A stretch of DNA of 64,000 bases from Scatomonas sp963928055. Lineage in GTDB: Bacteria > Bacillota > Clostridia > Lachnospirales > Lachnospiraceae. Location of the stretch: contig CAWVDN010000003.1 of assembly GCA_963928055.1 (NCBI GenBank), forward strand, positions 186,001 through 250,000, written 5' to 3'. A program made the translations under genes and the position numbers. The notes under the pieces are model-generated. The model ran no database searches. It worked only from the letters and a program-made list of their open reading frames with translations, and was not told where the DNA came from. The number at the start of each line of letters is the position of its first letter. Positions within the stretch are counted from its first letter, which is position 1. Shown piece by piece: positions 52,926 to 61,738 of the stretch.

Positions 52926-54305
52926 TTGAAGGAAAAAATGGCGGTGCTGCCCGAACAAGGGCATCTGTTTTCAAAGACGGAACTTAGAAAGCTTCTGATC
53001 CCGGTGATCGTGGAACAGCTGCTGAATTCTCTTATGGGTACGGCGGATACCATGATGGTCAGCAATGTGGGCCCTGCGGCGATCTCAGCGGTTTCTCTGG
53101 TGGACTCCATCAATATTCTGGTGATACAGGCGTTTTCGGCGCTGACGGCAGGCGGCGCCATTGTCTGCGCCCACTATATGGGCAGCAGAAACGTCCGGGC
53201 GGCCAACCACTCCGCGCGGCAGCTGCTGCTGACCGTGGCGGTGCTTTCCGCGGGGATCATGGCTCTGTGCCTGGCATTCCGCGCTCCGCTGCTCCATGTG
53301 ATCTTTGGTACCGTGGACCCGGAAGTGATGCGGAACTCGGAAATCTATTTTTTCTATACGGCGCTTTCCTTCCCCTTTATCGCCCTGTACGACGCGGGGG
53401 CGTCCATTTTCCGCTCCCAGGAAAATACCAGGCTGCCCATGGTCATCTCGGTGATCTCGAATTTCCTGAATATCGGCGGAAACGCGGTGCTGATCTGGGG
53501 CTTCGGCATGGGAGTCGCCGGCGCGGCCATCCCCACCCTGGCCTCCCGGATCTTCTGCGCGGTGGTGGTCCTGGCCTATTTAAGGAAGAGAACGTATGAG
53601 ATCCATGTAAGAGATTACCGGAAGATACGTCCGGATTTTCCGGTCATGAAACGGATCCTGGCGCTGGGGATCCCCTCCGGCATTGAAAACAGTATGTTCC
53701 AGCTGGGCAAGCTGGCAGTACAGTCCACCGTCTCCACCCTGGGGACCGCGGCCATCGCCGCCCAGGCCATGACAAACATCCTGGAAAATCTGAACGGCAT
53801 CGCCGGCATCGGAGTGGGCATCGGCCTGATGACCGTGGTGGGACAGTGTCTGGGAGCGGGAAGAAAAGACGAGGCCATTTACTATATCAAACGGCTGTCC
53901 CTGCTGGCGGAAGCGCTGATCATCGGAAGCTGCCTGCTGATCCTGGGACTGACAAAACCGATCACCCTGCTGGGGGCCATGGAACCGGAGAGCGCCCGCC
54001 TGTGTCTGGAAATGGTCCTGGCCATTACCATCGTAAAGCCCCTGGTCTGGGTCCTGGCTTTTGTTCCCGCCTACGGCATGCGCTCCGCGGGGGACGTAAG
54101 ATTTTCCATGATCCTTTCCTGCGTCAGCATGTGGCTGTGCCGGGTGGTGCTCTGCACCGTTCTCTGCAGGAGACTGGGATTCGGTCCCATGGGAGTCTGG
54201 ATCGGCATGTTCGCGGACTGGACCGTCCGGGCCGTGGTTTTTGCCTGGAGGTTCCGCAGCCGCAGGTGGCTGGCGCATCTGGTCATTGAGAAAGAAAAAC
54301 AGTAG
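52926..54305 (+). CDS. MATE-family multidrug/metabolite exporter
   Basis: 459 residues, twelve membrane helices in two related halves. GTADTMMVSNVG in helix 1 and the matching NILENLNGIAGIGVG in the second half are typical of sodium- or proton-coupled MATE exporters. The substrate is unknown. The TTG at 52926 has AAGGTG 7 nt upstream; the ATG at 52938 with its own AAGG is an equally reasonable start. It has its own promoter, and a GGACACTTT/AAAGTGTCC hairpin (54317-54338, no T-tract) follows. Confidence 0.92.
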   Translation: MKEKMAVLPEQGHLFSKTELRKLLIPVIVEQLLNSLMGTADTMMVSNVGPAAISAVSLVDSINILVIQAFSALTAGGAIVCAHYMGSRNVRAANHSARQLLLTVAVLSAGIMALCLAFRAPLLHVIFGTVDPEVMRNSEIYFFYTALSFPFIALYDAGASIFRSQENTRLPMVISVISNFLNIGGNAVLIWGFGMGVAGAAIPTLASRIFCAVVVLAYLRKRTYEIHVRDYRKIRPDFPVMKRILALGIPSGIENSMFQLGKLAVQSTVSTLGTAAIAAQAMTNILENLNGIAGIGVGIGLMTVVGQCLGAGRKDEAIYYIKRLSLLAEALIIGSCLLILGLTKPITLLGAMEPESARLCLEMVLAITIVKPLVWVLAFVPAYGMRSAGDVRFSMILSCVSMWLCRVVLCTVLCRRLGFGPMGVWIGMFADWTVRAVVFAWRFRSRRWLAHLVIEKEKQ

Positions 54306-54389
54306 GAAAACGGGAAGGACACTTTGCGAAAAGTGTCCAAAATTAGAACACCAAAGCGTATTTGTCCCATGGAAAAAGAAATTTCGCCC

Positions 54390-54418
54390 TCGACAATTTC
54401 TTTTTTACTCCGTATAAT
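54390..54418 (+). promoter_or_regulatory. Promoter of the radical SAM gene
   Basis: TCGACA (54390-54395), a 17-bp spacer, then TATAAT (54413-54418). The leader has a GC-rich CCGCCG/CGGCGG hairpin near 54447. Confidence 0.75.
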
Positions 54419-54514
54419 GTTACTCGTTACAGGGAGAGTTTGCCCGCCGCCTGCGGCGGAGCCAAAACCTATATAGATACTTCTACATAAAATTAGAAAT
54501 GGAGTGAAAGTAAG

Positions 54515-55891
54515 ATGAAGGTAGGAACAAAAATCAAGACAGCCGCGATTTCCGCAGCAATCAACACCGCACTGGGCTATCTGGAGAAGGATCCGGAGAA
54601 CAACGCCCCCAAGCTGATGGATATGATCGACAAACTGGTGCCTGCAGACTGGTATAAAGGCCAGAGAGACGCCATCCGGGACGCCATCAACGAAAAGGGC
54701 AACTGGTTCCAGCTGATCCAGAAGATCTACGCCCTGGATCCCGGCGTGCGGAAAGCGTTCTTCACCAACTTTATTACCAACGCCAGCCTGAAGGGCAGCG
54801 CCCTGCAGGAAGAGGTTGCCGAGAAGAACAATTGCAACGTTCCCTGGGCGATCCTGCTGGATCCTACTTCCGCCTGCAACCTGCACTGCACCGGATGCTG
54901 GGCAGCGGAGTACGGCCATAAACTGAACCTGTCCCTGGAGACCATCGATTCCATTATCCGTCAGGGAAAAGAGATGGGAACCTATATGTACATCTACACC
55001 GGCGGCGAGCCTCTGGTACGGAAAAAAGATCTGATCAAGATCTGCGAGATGCATCCGGACTGCGAGTTCCTGTCCTTCACCAACGGAACCCTGATCGACG
55101 AGGAGTTCTGCCAGGAAATGCTGCGGGTGAAGAACTTCGTTCCCGCCATCAGCCTGGAGGGCTTCGAGGAGGCCAATGACAGCCGCCGCGGAGAGGGCGT
55201 GTATGAGAAGGTTATGCATGCCATGGATCTGCTGAAATCCCACAACCTGGCGTTCGGTATCTCCGTATGCTACACCAGCCGCAACTTCCAGGATGTATCC
55301 AGCGAAGCATTCTATGACAAGATCATCGACAAGGGAGCCCTGTTCGTATGGTTCTTCCACTACATGCCTGTTGGAAACGACGCTTCCGTAGAGCTGCTGC
55401 TGAAACCGGAGCAGAGAGAGGAAATGTACCACAGGATCCGTGAGATGAGAGGCAAAAAGCCGATTTTCGCTATGGACTTCCAGAACGACGGCGAGTTTGT
55501 AGGCGGATGTATCGCAGGCGGACGCCGCTATCTGCACATCAACGCCAAAGGCGCTGTGGAGCCCTGTGTATTCATTCACTACTCCAACGCCAACATTCAT
55601 GACTGCACCCTGCTGGAAGCCCTGAAGAGCCCCATTTTCCAGGCTTATCATGACAACCAGCCCTTCAACAACAACCATCTGCGTCCCTGCCCCATGCTGG
55701 AGAACCCCACCCGTCTCCGCGAACTGGTAAAGGAGACCGGAGCGGTCAACACCGATTACGAGGCACCGGAATCCGTGGATCATCTCTGCGACAAGTGCGT
55801 AAGCTACGCGGAGAACTGGAAACCCACCGCTGAGAAGCTGTGGGAGGAGTCTCATCCCTGCAGCGGCGGATGCGCCGGGTGCGGAAAGTAA
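54515..55891 (+). CDS. Radical SAM protein of unknown function
   Basis: 458 residues. The radical SAM cluster cysteines are C121, C125 and C128 in CNLHCTGC; YTGGEPL is the SAM-binding GGE motif. About 110 residues precede the core, mostly helical (KTAAISAAINTALGYLEKDPE). The C-terminus carries further cysteines (CVF, CPM, CDKC, CSGGCAGC), which suggests SPASM-like auxiliary clusters. Codon choice appears very regular and the promoter is strong, so it may be abundant. The substrate is unknown. Single-gene unit with its own terminator. Confidence 0.85.
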   Translation: MKVGTKIKTAAISAAINTALGYLEKDPENNAPKLMDMIDKLVPADWYKGQRDAIRDAINEKGNWFQLIQKIYALDPGVRKAFFTNFITNASLKGSALQEEVAEKNNCNVPWAILLDPTSACNLHCTGCWAAEYGHKLNLSLETIDSIIRQGKEMGTYMYIYTGGEPLVRKKDLIKICEMHPDCEFLSFTNGTLIDEEFCQEMLRVKNFVPAISLEGFEEANDSRRGEGVYEKVMHAMDLLKSHNLAFGISVCYTSRNFQDVSSEAFYDKIIDKGALFVWFFHYMPVGNDASVELLLKPEQREEMYHRIREMRGKKPIFAMDFQNDGEFVGGCIAGGRRYLHINAKGAVEPCVFIHYSNANIHDCTLLEALKSPIFQAYHDNQPFNNNHLRPCPMLENPTRLRELVKETGAVNTDYEAPESVDHLCDKCVSYAENWKPTAEKLWEESHPCSGGCAGCGK

Positions 55892-55924
55892 TCCGCGAAT
55901 TTTCAGAAAGAATTGCATAGATAT

Positions 55925-55970
55925 AAAAAATGTGCGATACTTGGCTTAGAACCAGGTATCGCATTTTTTT
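55925..55970 (+). terminator. Terminator of the radical SAM gene
   Basis: AAAAATGTGCGATAC pairs with GTATCGCATTTTT across a TGG/CCA-closed loop, with a long T-run (55964-55970). Confidence 0.85.
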
Positions 55971-55993
55971 ATGCAATGCTAGGAGGTGGGATT

Positions 55994-56479
55994 ATGAAGT
56001 TTATTCTGGCAGGCATGACACTTAATTTCTTCTTCCTGAATTTCTGGGGACTAAACTGGATCCTTCCGCTGGCCGGGGCGGTTCTGCTGATCTTGGGATT
56101 CCGCAGCCTGTGGGGGGTAAGCCGCTGGTTTCAGACAGGGTACAATCTCTCGGTGATCCGTCTGCTTCTGCTTCTGCTGGAGCTTGTCGGAAACTGGGGA
56201 TTGCTCCTGCTGCTGCAGCTGGCAAATGCGGCTGTGATGCTCAGCCTCTGTTTTTTCCTATGGAAGGGCCTGCAGGAGGTGCTGAACCGGGTGGATCCCC
56301 GTCGGGACGCGGAATGCGGGATCGCGCTGGTACTCTGGTGCGCGGCCATGACACTGATCAATCTTCTGGGAGGGGGCTGGCTGATGGTATTTCTCATTCT
56401 GCTGGTATGCTATATACTGATCTTGCGGAAAATTTATATTCTGTATGCGGAATTAAAAGAGAAAGGCGGTTTTGAGTAA
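55994..56479 (+). CDS. Small multipass membrane protein of unknown function
   Basis: 161 residues with about five hydrophobic segments (NFFFLNFWGLNWILPLAGAV, then LLLLLLELVGNWGLLLLL, then two more) and a short basic tail. AGGAGGTGG lies 5-7 nt before the ATG at 55994; the longer upstream frame runs through a terminator and is rejected. No conserved motif is recognised. It lies between a terminator and the feo promoter, so it is probably transcribed by read-through or from an unseen promoter. Confidence 0.7.
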   Translation: MKFILAGMTLNFFFLNFWGLNWILPLAGAVLLILGFRSLWGVSRWFQTGYNLSVIRLLLLLLELVGNWGLLLLLQLANAAVMLSLCFFLWKGLQEVLNRVDPRRDAECGIALVLWCAAMTLINLLGGGWLMVFLILLVCYILILRKIYILYAELKEKGGFE

Positions 56480-56497
56480 CCGGCACAGGATTTTGCA

Positions 56498-56526
56498 TTG
56501 TTTTTTCCAGGACTGTGTGATACAAT
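56498..56526 (+). promoter_or_regulatory. feoAB promoter
   Basis: TTGTTT (56498-56503), a 17-bp spacer, then TACAAT (56521-56526). Confidence 0.7.
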
Positions 56527-56537
56527 TCTTTCGGAAA

Positions 56538-56555
56538 TGTTAGCAAACCCTAACA
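56538..56555 (+). promoter_or_regulatory. DtxR/IdeR-like operator of feoAB
   Basis: The palindrome TGTTAG-N6-CTAACA starts about 5 bp after the expected transcription start. The TTAG...CTAA half-sites and spacing resemble DtxR-family iron-repressor sites rather than Fur boxes. Confidence 0.65.
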
Positions 56556-56574
56556 AAATAAGGGAGAGATACGT

Positions 56575-56808
56575 ATGCAGTTATACGAAGGAGAAATTGG
56601 CAAGACATACATCGTGGAAGACATGCACATGCCTCTGGAAACAGAGCGGCGCATGGAAGCCCTGGGCATGACGAGAAAAACCTCCGTCACTGTGATGAAT
56701 AAAAAGCGCCGGGGCGCTATGGTAATCAAGCTTCGGGGAACCCGCTTCGCTCTGGGGCAGGAGATTCTGAAACATATCCAGGTGAAGGAGGCGGGCAGTC
56801 ATGAGTGA
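56575..56808 (+). CDS. feoA: Ferrous iron transport accessory protein FeoA
   Basis: 77 residues, one SH3-like domain. METERRMEALGMTRKTSVTV and RRGAMVIKLRGTRFALG follow the FeoA pattern. It probably docks on the FeoB cytoplasmic domain and tunes transport. It overlaps feoB by 8 bp, and a DtxR-like operator lies upstream. Confidence 0.92.
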   Translation: MQLYEGEIGKTYIVEDMHMPLETERRMEALGMTRKTSVTVMNKKRRGAMVIKLRGTRFALGQEILKHIQVKEAGSHE

Positions 56809-58852
56809 GACAGTACATGTAGCTTTTACGGGAAATCCCAACTGCGGAAAGACAACGCTGTTTAACGCCTACACGGGAGCCAACCTGAAGGTGGCCAACT
56901 GGCCGGGGGTGACCGTGGAGAAGGTGGAGGGAAGTTTCCACTTTCAGGATCATGAATTGAAGCTGGTGGATCTGCCCGGCACCTACAGCCTGACTTCTTA
57001 TACCATGGAGGAGCGGGTGGCCCGGGAATACATTCTCAGCGATGAGGTGGATGTGATTGTGGATGTGGCAGACGCGTCCGCATTGGAGCGGAACCTGTAT
57101 CTGACCCTGCAGCTCATTGAGCTGGGCAAACCGGTGGTGCTGGCCCTGAACATGATGGACATTGTGGAAAAAAGGGGGATGGAAATCGACATGCACCGGC
57201 TGCCGGAGATGCTGGGCATTCCGGTGATCCCGGTAAGCGCCAGAAAAAAGAAGGGGCTGGATATCCTCATGCACGCGGTGGTGCATCACCACGACCGGAA
57301 AGAAAGCACCCCCATTGTGCATCACCACGAGGAGCTGGAAAAAAACAGCACCCACGCCCACGACCATCACCGGGAATTTGCCATGGTCTACAGCGACGAC
57401 ATTGAGGATAAAATTGATATCATCAAGGAAGCTTTAAAAAAGAAATATCCGGATATGTTCAACCACCGCTGGCACGCTCTGAAGATTCTGGAAGGGGATC
57501 AGGCCATTACGGAACAATATCCGGTGGAACTGCCGGAGGAACTGACCTGCGATTACGAGCAGGAGATCATTCGTCAGAAGTACAATTTTATCGATGAGAT
57601 TGTCCGGGAGGTTCTGTTTAACAAGGCGGAAAAAGAGGAAGCCACGGACCGGGTGGACCAGATTCTTACCAACCGCTGGCTGGGATTCCCCATTTTCCTG
57701 GTGATCATGGCGGCAGTGTTTTTCCTGACCTTCACCATCGGGGACTGGCTGAAGGACTATCTGTCTGTGTTTATTTCCTGGTTTTCCGAGAGCGTCCGGG
57801 GCGGTATGGAAGCTCTCGGCATCGCGGCGCCGGTGATCTCTCTGGTAGTGGACGGCATTATCTCCGGCGTAGGAGGGATCCTCACCTTCCTGCCCAACAT
57901 CTTTATTCTGTTCCTGGCTCTGGCTTTCCTGGAGGACAGCGGTTATATGTCCCGGGCGGCCTACGTCATGGACAGCATTATGGGAAAGGTGGGGCTTTCC
58001 GGAAGAGCGTTTATTCCTATGGTACTTGGGTTCGGCTGTTCTGTTCCCGCCATCATGGCCTCCAGGGCGCTGGAGAACCGGCGGGACCGGCTGAAGACCA
58101 TGCTGGTGACGCCCCTGATGTCCTGTTCGGCCAGACTGCCCATCTATCTTTTGCTGTCCCAGATGTTTTTCGGAAAGTACGCTATGGTGGCAGCTTATTC
58201 CATGTATGTGCTGGGACTGCTGCTGGCGATTTTGGTGGCCTTTGTCCTGCATGTGTTTGACCGGAAAAAGACAGAATATAATCTGCTCATCGAGCTTCCG
58301 GAATATAAAGTACCCAGCGCCCGCACCGTGGCGATTTACGTGTGGGAGAAGGTGAAGGATTACCTGACCAAAGCGGGGACCACGATCTTTATCGCGTCCA
58401 TCGTTATGTGGTTTATCCTGAACTTCGGACTTCAGGGCTACACCACCGAAATCTCCCAGAGCTTCGGCTCTATGGTGGGCCGGGTGGTCGCTCCCGTCTT
58501 CGCGCCTCTGGGTCTGGGCTACTGGCAGATCGTGGTGGCCCTGATCGCGGGGATCTCCGCCAAGGAAGTGGTGGTTTCCAGTTTTTCCGTACTGTTCGGT
58601 ATCGCCAATGTCAGCGCCCCCGCCGGCATGGCGGCCCTGTCCGGGGTTCTGGGAGAAATGGGCTTCGATCCGCTGAATGCCTACAGCATGATGATCTTCT
58701 GCCTGCTGTACATTCCCTGTATCGCCACCATCGCCACCATCAAGAGAGAATCCGGGGGATGGAAATTTACCCTTGGCTGCATCGCCTTTCAGCTGCTGCT
58801 GGCCTGGGCGGTGAGCTGCCTGGTGTTCCAGGTGGGAAGCCTGATCCTGTAA
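56801..58852 (+). CDS. feoB: Ferrous iron transporter FeoB with a His-rich insert
   Basis: 683 residues. The N-terminal G domain has GNPNCGKTT (11-19), DLPGT and NMMD. Two Gate-type membrane regions follow, with CSVPAIMASRAL in the first. Between the G domain and the membrane part, residues about 158-193 hold many histidines (HAVVHHHD, VHHHEEL, HAHDHH), which could bind metal. The family normally has a short helical spacer there. Uses GTP to drive Fe(II) uptake. The start overlaps feoA. Confidence 0.94.
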   Translation: MSETVHVAFTGNPNCGKTTLFNAYTGANLKVANWPGVTVEKVEGSFHFQDHELKLVDLPGTYSLTSYTMEERVAREYILSDEVDVIVDVADASALERNLYLTLQLIELGKPVVLALNMMDIVEKRGMEIDMHRLPEMLGIPVIPVSARKKKGLDILMHAVVHHHDRKESTPIVHHHEELEKNSTHAHDHHREFAMVYSDDIEDKIDIIKEALKKKYPDMFNHRWHALKILEGDQAITEQYPVELPEELTCDYEQEIIRQKYNFIDEIVREVLFNKAEKEEATDRVDQILTNRWLGFPIFLVIMAAVFFLTFTIGDWLKDYLSVFISWFSESVRGGMEALGIAAPVISLVVDGIISGVGGILTFLPNIFILFLALAFLEDSGYMSRAAYVMDSIMGKVGLSGRAFIPMVLGFGCSVPAIMASRALENRRDRLKTMLVTPLMSCSARLPIYLLLSQMFFGKYAMVAAYSMYVLGLLLAILVAFVLHVFDRKKTEYNLLIELPEYKVPSARTVAIYVWEKVKDYLTKAGTTIFIASIVMWFILNFGLQGYTTEISQSFGSMVGRVVAPVFAPLGLGYWQIVVALIAGISAKEVVVSSFSVLFGIANVSAPAGMAALSGVLGEMGFDPLNAYSMMIFCLLYIPCIATIATIKRESGGWKFTLGCIAFQLLLAWAVSCLVFQVGSLIL

Positions 58853-58866
58853 ACCCTTCGCTTCTG

Positions 58867-58919
58867 AAATCCCACAGTCGGAAACCGCGGATGTTCCGCT
58901 CCGACGGTGGGATTTTTTT
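58867..58919 (+). terminator. Terminator of feoAB
   Basis: AAATCCCAC...GTGGGATTT with an inner GTCGGA/TCCGAC and GCGGA/TCCGC, then a T-run. Confidence 0.85.
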
Positions 58920-58972
58920 GACCCCGCCGGCGGAAAGAAAAGCGGAGCGTGTTCCCCCCGTACCTCTTTTTC

Positions 58973-59001
58973 TTGTTATTTTTCTCTTCCTGGAGTACAA
59001 T
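58973..59001 (+). promoter_or_regulatory. Promoter of the FHA gene pair
   Basis: TTGTTA (58973-58978), a 17-bp spacer, then TACAAT (58996-59001). Confidence 0.7.
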
Positions 59002-59037
59002 AGAGTCAGATTATTTACGGATTGGGAGGTTTTCCCT

Positions 59038-59856
59038 ATGAGAGAATTTCTATTAAATTCGGAAGAACTGCTGGACCGGAACGCCCTGGATTTCCTGAAG
59101 AAGGGGGAAGCCTGGGGCCTGCTGCCCTGCCATTGGATCCGCTTTAATGAAAAGATCAAACTGGTTTATTTTACCGAAGAATATCAGAGCCTGGGAGAGC
59201 GGCTCCCGCAGATGTCCCTGGACGAGCGCTGCTACGTAGGGCAGAAGCTGCTGGACCGTATCCGGAGCCTGAAGGACCGGCTGGAGATCTCCCTGGAAAA
59301 TTTCGTGTGGGACGTGGACAGTATTTATCTGGACAGCCAGGATGAGGTGTTCGGGCTGTGTCTTCCGGCGGTGGTGCCGGAGGTATCCCTGACCAGCCAG
59401 ATCTACCTGAAACGGGTCTACGCGCTGCTGGAGGAAATGCTGGAGCGCGCGGAAGGCGCCGAGGAGGTCTGCCGCCAGATCGAATTTCAGAAGGAACGGG
59501 ATTTCGGAAACTGGGAGAGCCTGAAAGACGCCCTGGTCCGGAGAACGCCCGAAGAAGATGAGGTGCTGCATCTGAAAAGCGTAAATACATCCGAACCGCT
59601 GGATTTTCAGGTACACCATGAGGAATTTAAGATCGGGACCGATCTGGAACAGGTGGACGGCTGGATCCCGGGCGTGACCGGAGTTAGCCCCCTCCACGCG
59701 GTGGTGGGCTGGAACGGCATCTGCTTTTTTGTCATGGACCTGGGAAGCGCGGGGGGGACCTTTCTCAACGACACCCAGATCGCGCCTATGGCCCAGATAC
59801 CCATTGGCAAAGGCAGCGTCCTGAAATTTGCGGATTGTACATTCAGTGTGGAATAG
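59038..59856 (+). CDS. FHA-domain protein with DUF6382-like N-terminus
   Basis: 272 residues, soluble. Residues about 1-170 form an alpha/beta region (GLLPCHWIRFNEKIKLVY, DVDSIYLD) of the kind that precedes FHA domains in other Lachnospiraceae proteins. The C-terminal about 80 residues are an FHA domain (FKIGTD, SPLHAVV, DLGSAGGTFLN), which binds phosphothreonine. The start at 59038 follows GGGAGG by 8 nt; the long upstream frame belongs to feoB and the terminator. A TadZ-like ATPase follows 13 bp later. Confidence 0.8.
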   Translation: MREFLLNSEELLDRNALDFLKKGEAWGLLPCHWIRFNEKIKLVYFTEEYQSLGERLPQMSLDERCYVGQKLLDRIRSLKDRLEISLENFVWDVDSIYLDSQDEVFGLCLPAVVPEVSLTSQIYLKRVYALLEEMLERAEGAEEVCRQIEFQKERDFGNWESLKDALVRRTPEEDEVLHLKSVNTSEPLDFQVHHEEFKIGTDLEQVDGWIPGVTGVSPLHAVVGWNGICFFVMDLGSAGGTFLNDTQIAPMAQIPIGKGSVLKFADCTFSVE

Positions 59857-59869
59857 CGGGGGGAAACGT

Positions 59870-60907
59870 ATGAAGGAACAAATGAAGCTGGTGATCCTGG
59901 ACAGCGATTATGATTATCTGAAACCCTTGGAGGAGGAACTGATCCGAAGGTTTTCTGACCGGATCCAGATACAGATCATCACAGACCCCGGTTACGCGGA
60001 CGGATTTTTTCATGCGCCCCGGAATATCGATCTGCTGGTGGTAGATGAACATTTTTACGGCCCTTACCTGGATGAGCATAACATCGGACAGATCCTGGTG
60101 CTGGTGCCGGGGATCGAAATGCTGGCGGGACTTCCGGATCACGTAAACCAGATGGTAAAATACGCCCCGGAAGAAGAGCTTTTCGCGAACATAGAAAAAC
60201 TGTTGGAGGCAGAGCGGAGGGAAAAGCAGGAGACCGCTCCGGCCGGCAGAGGGGAAACCCGGGTGATCGCTGTGTGTTCCCCGGTGGGAGGTTGCGGAAA
60301 AAGCCTGACAGCCATTGCGCTGGCCCGGAAGATCCAGCGGCTGGACGCTCCGGTGCTGCTGGTGGGCTGCGATTCCATGCAGAGCTTTTCCGTATTCCTG
60401 AAACCGGAGGAGTACGCGGACGAGATCCTGGCGGAAAAGCTGAAAGAGCCGGATGAGGATACATACTGGAATATCCTGCAGAACATCCAGAGAAAAGATC
60501 TGACCTGCCTCCTTCCCTTTGCCAAGCCTCTGTACAGCCTGGGGATCGGCCTTCGGGAACTGGAAAATCTTATTGCCATCCTGAAGGAAAAACAGGATTT
60601 TTCCTATATCATTCTGGACCTGGGGGGTGAATTCAATGAAAGAAACTGCCGCCTGGTGGAGGAAGCCGACGCGGTGGTATTTGTGACCCAGTCCAACCGG
60701 GCGGCGGCTAAAAAAATGTGGAAGCTCCGCAAAAGCCTGAAACTGATCTCTGGAAAGGAGACCTACCTTCTGTGCAATCAGTTCGGCACGGACCACACCG
60801 GGATCGCCGGGGAAAGCCAGCTGGAAATGCTCCCCCAGTATCCCCAGTGGGAGCAGGCCCTGGAGGATCCCGTCTTTTACCGGATCGCTCTGGAGATCCT
60901 GGATTAA
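59870..60907 (+). CDS. TadZ/CpaE-like MinD-superfamily ATPase
   Basis: 345 residues. An N-terminal receiver-like domain (LVILDSDYDYLKPLEEEL, then LLVVDEHF) is followed by a ParA/MinD-type ATPase. The nucleotide loop is VGGCGKS (139-145); the signature lysine of the KGGxGKT form is Val, as in divergent TadZ/CpaE proteins that position pilus or secretion machinery at the membrane. No tad, pilus or secretion gene follows. The start at 59870 has GGGGGG upstream. It ends overlapping the convergent YczE-like gene. Confidence 0.8.
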   Translation: MKEQMKLVILDSDYDYLKPLEEELIRRFSDRIQIQIITDPGYADGFFHAPRNIDLLVVDEHFYGPYLDEHNIGQILVLVPGIEMLAGLPDHVNQMVKYAPEEELFANIEKLLEAERREKQETAPAGRGETRVIAVCSPVGGCGKSLTAIALARKIQRLDAPVLLVGCDSMQSFSVFLKPEEYADEILAEKLKEPDEDTYWNILQNIQRKDLTCLLPFAKPLYSLGIGLRELENLIAILKEKQDFSYIILDLGGEFNERNCRLVEEADAVVFVTQSNRAAAKKMWKLRKSLKLISGKETYLLCNQFGTDHTGIAGESQLEMLPQYPQWEQALEDPVFYRIALEILD

Positions 60908-61563
60908 TCTTCCTTCAGGATCTGCCGGATCGGTTTTTTGGATCTGGGGAGCCAGAACTGTACCAGAGGGCCGGTAAGGAAGACGGCCACAAGGGTGCCG
61001 GCCCCTACGGTGCCGCCCAGAAGGAAACCCAGGACTACAAAAAATAGGTCGCAGCCTACCCGTACCCAGCGGAACTGTACCCGGGGCAGCTGATCGGAAA
61101 GGATAATGGCCACCAGGTCGTTGGGTCCCGTACCGGCATTGCTGTTGATAACGATGGACATGCCAAGGGCCAGGATCACGCAGCCGGCCACCACGCTGAG
61201 GATCCGCAGGGCCATAGGCGAATTTCCGTTGATGAGATCTCCCAGGATCCAGGAAAAAAAGTCGATGATGGGACCGCCGCAGAAAGCGCAGACCACGGTT
61301 CCCGGTTTTACATAGCCTTTGGTGGTCAGCAGCATGAGGGCCATGAGGACGCAGAGCACGATGACGTGGACCGTCCCCACGGTGAGGCCTGCGATCCGGG
61401 CAAGCCCCTGGATAAACACCGTAAAAGTATCGGTGCCCAGATTGGACTGCAGAAACAGAGTTACGCCAAGATGCGCGATGATAAGCCCTGCCAGCAGAAT
61501 GGCCAGGGCTTTTATCCATTCTTTGACACTTCTTCCGGAAGTGTCGGAGGCGAATTGTGCCAT
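60904..61563 (-). CDS. YczE/YyaS-like integral membrane protein
   Basis: 219 residues with five or six membrane helices (ALAILLAGLIIAHLGVTLFL, then VIVLCVLMALMLL and more). The NSNAGTGPNDLVAIIL segment is characteristic of the YczE/YitT-like group, of unknown function. The start at 61563 follows GGGAGGG; the longer upstream frame overlaps the GH3 promoter region. Its end overlaps the TadZ-like gene by 4 bp on the opposite strand. Confidence 0.82.
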   Translation of the reverse strand: MAQFASDTSGRSVKEWIKALAILLAGLIIAHLGVTLFLQSNLGTDTFTVFIQGLARIAGLTVGTVHVIVLCVLMALMLLTTKGYVKPGTVVCAFCGGPIIDFFSWILGDLINGNSPMALRILSVVAGCVILALGMSIVINSNAGTGPNDLVAIILSDQLPRVQFRWVRVGCDLFFVVLGFLLGGTVGAGTLVAVFLTGPLVQFWLPRSKKPIRQILKED

Positions 61564-61673
61564 GTGGATCCCTCCCGTCTTTGATCGATTAAGAGAAATA
61601 TACCATAAAAGGGTCCGGAAATCCATAGGGCGTTTCCCGTGAGAAATCCGAAGAAAAATCTGTAAAAAGCGGC

Positions 61674-61702
61674 TTGGCGGAAGGGGCATATTCGTATATG
61701 AT
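61674..61702 (+). promoter_or_regulatory. Promoter of the GH3 gene
   Basis: TTGGCG (61674-61679), a 17-bp spacer, then TATGAT (61697-61702). Confidence 0.55.
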
Positions 61703-61738
61703 AAAAAGCAGAAAAGAAAGGACAGGGAGGTTTTTCGC

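Noticed and set aside
58342..59037. Upstream extension of the FHA protein
   Set aside because: It runs in another frame through feoB and the feo terminator; a good ribosome site marks the start at 59038.
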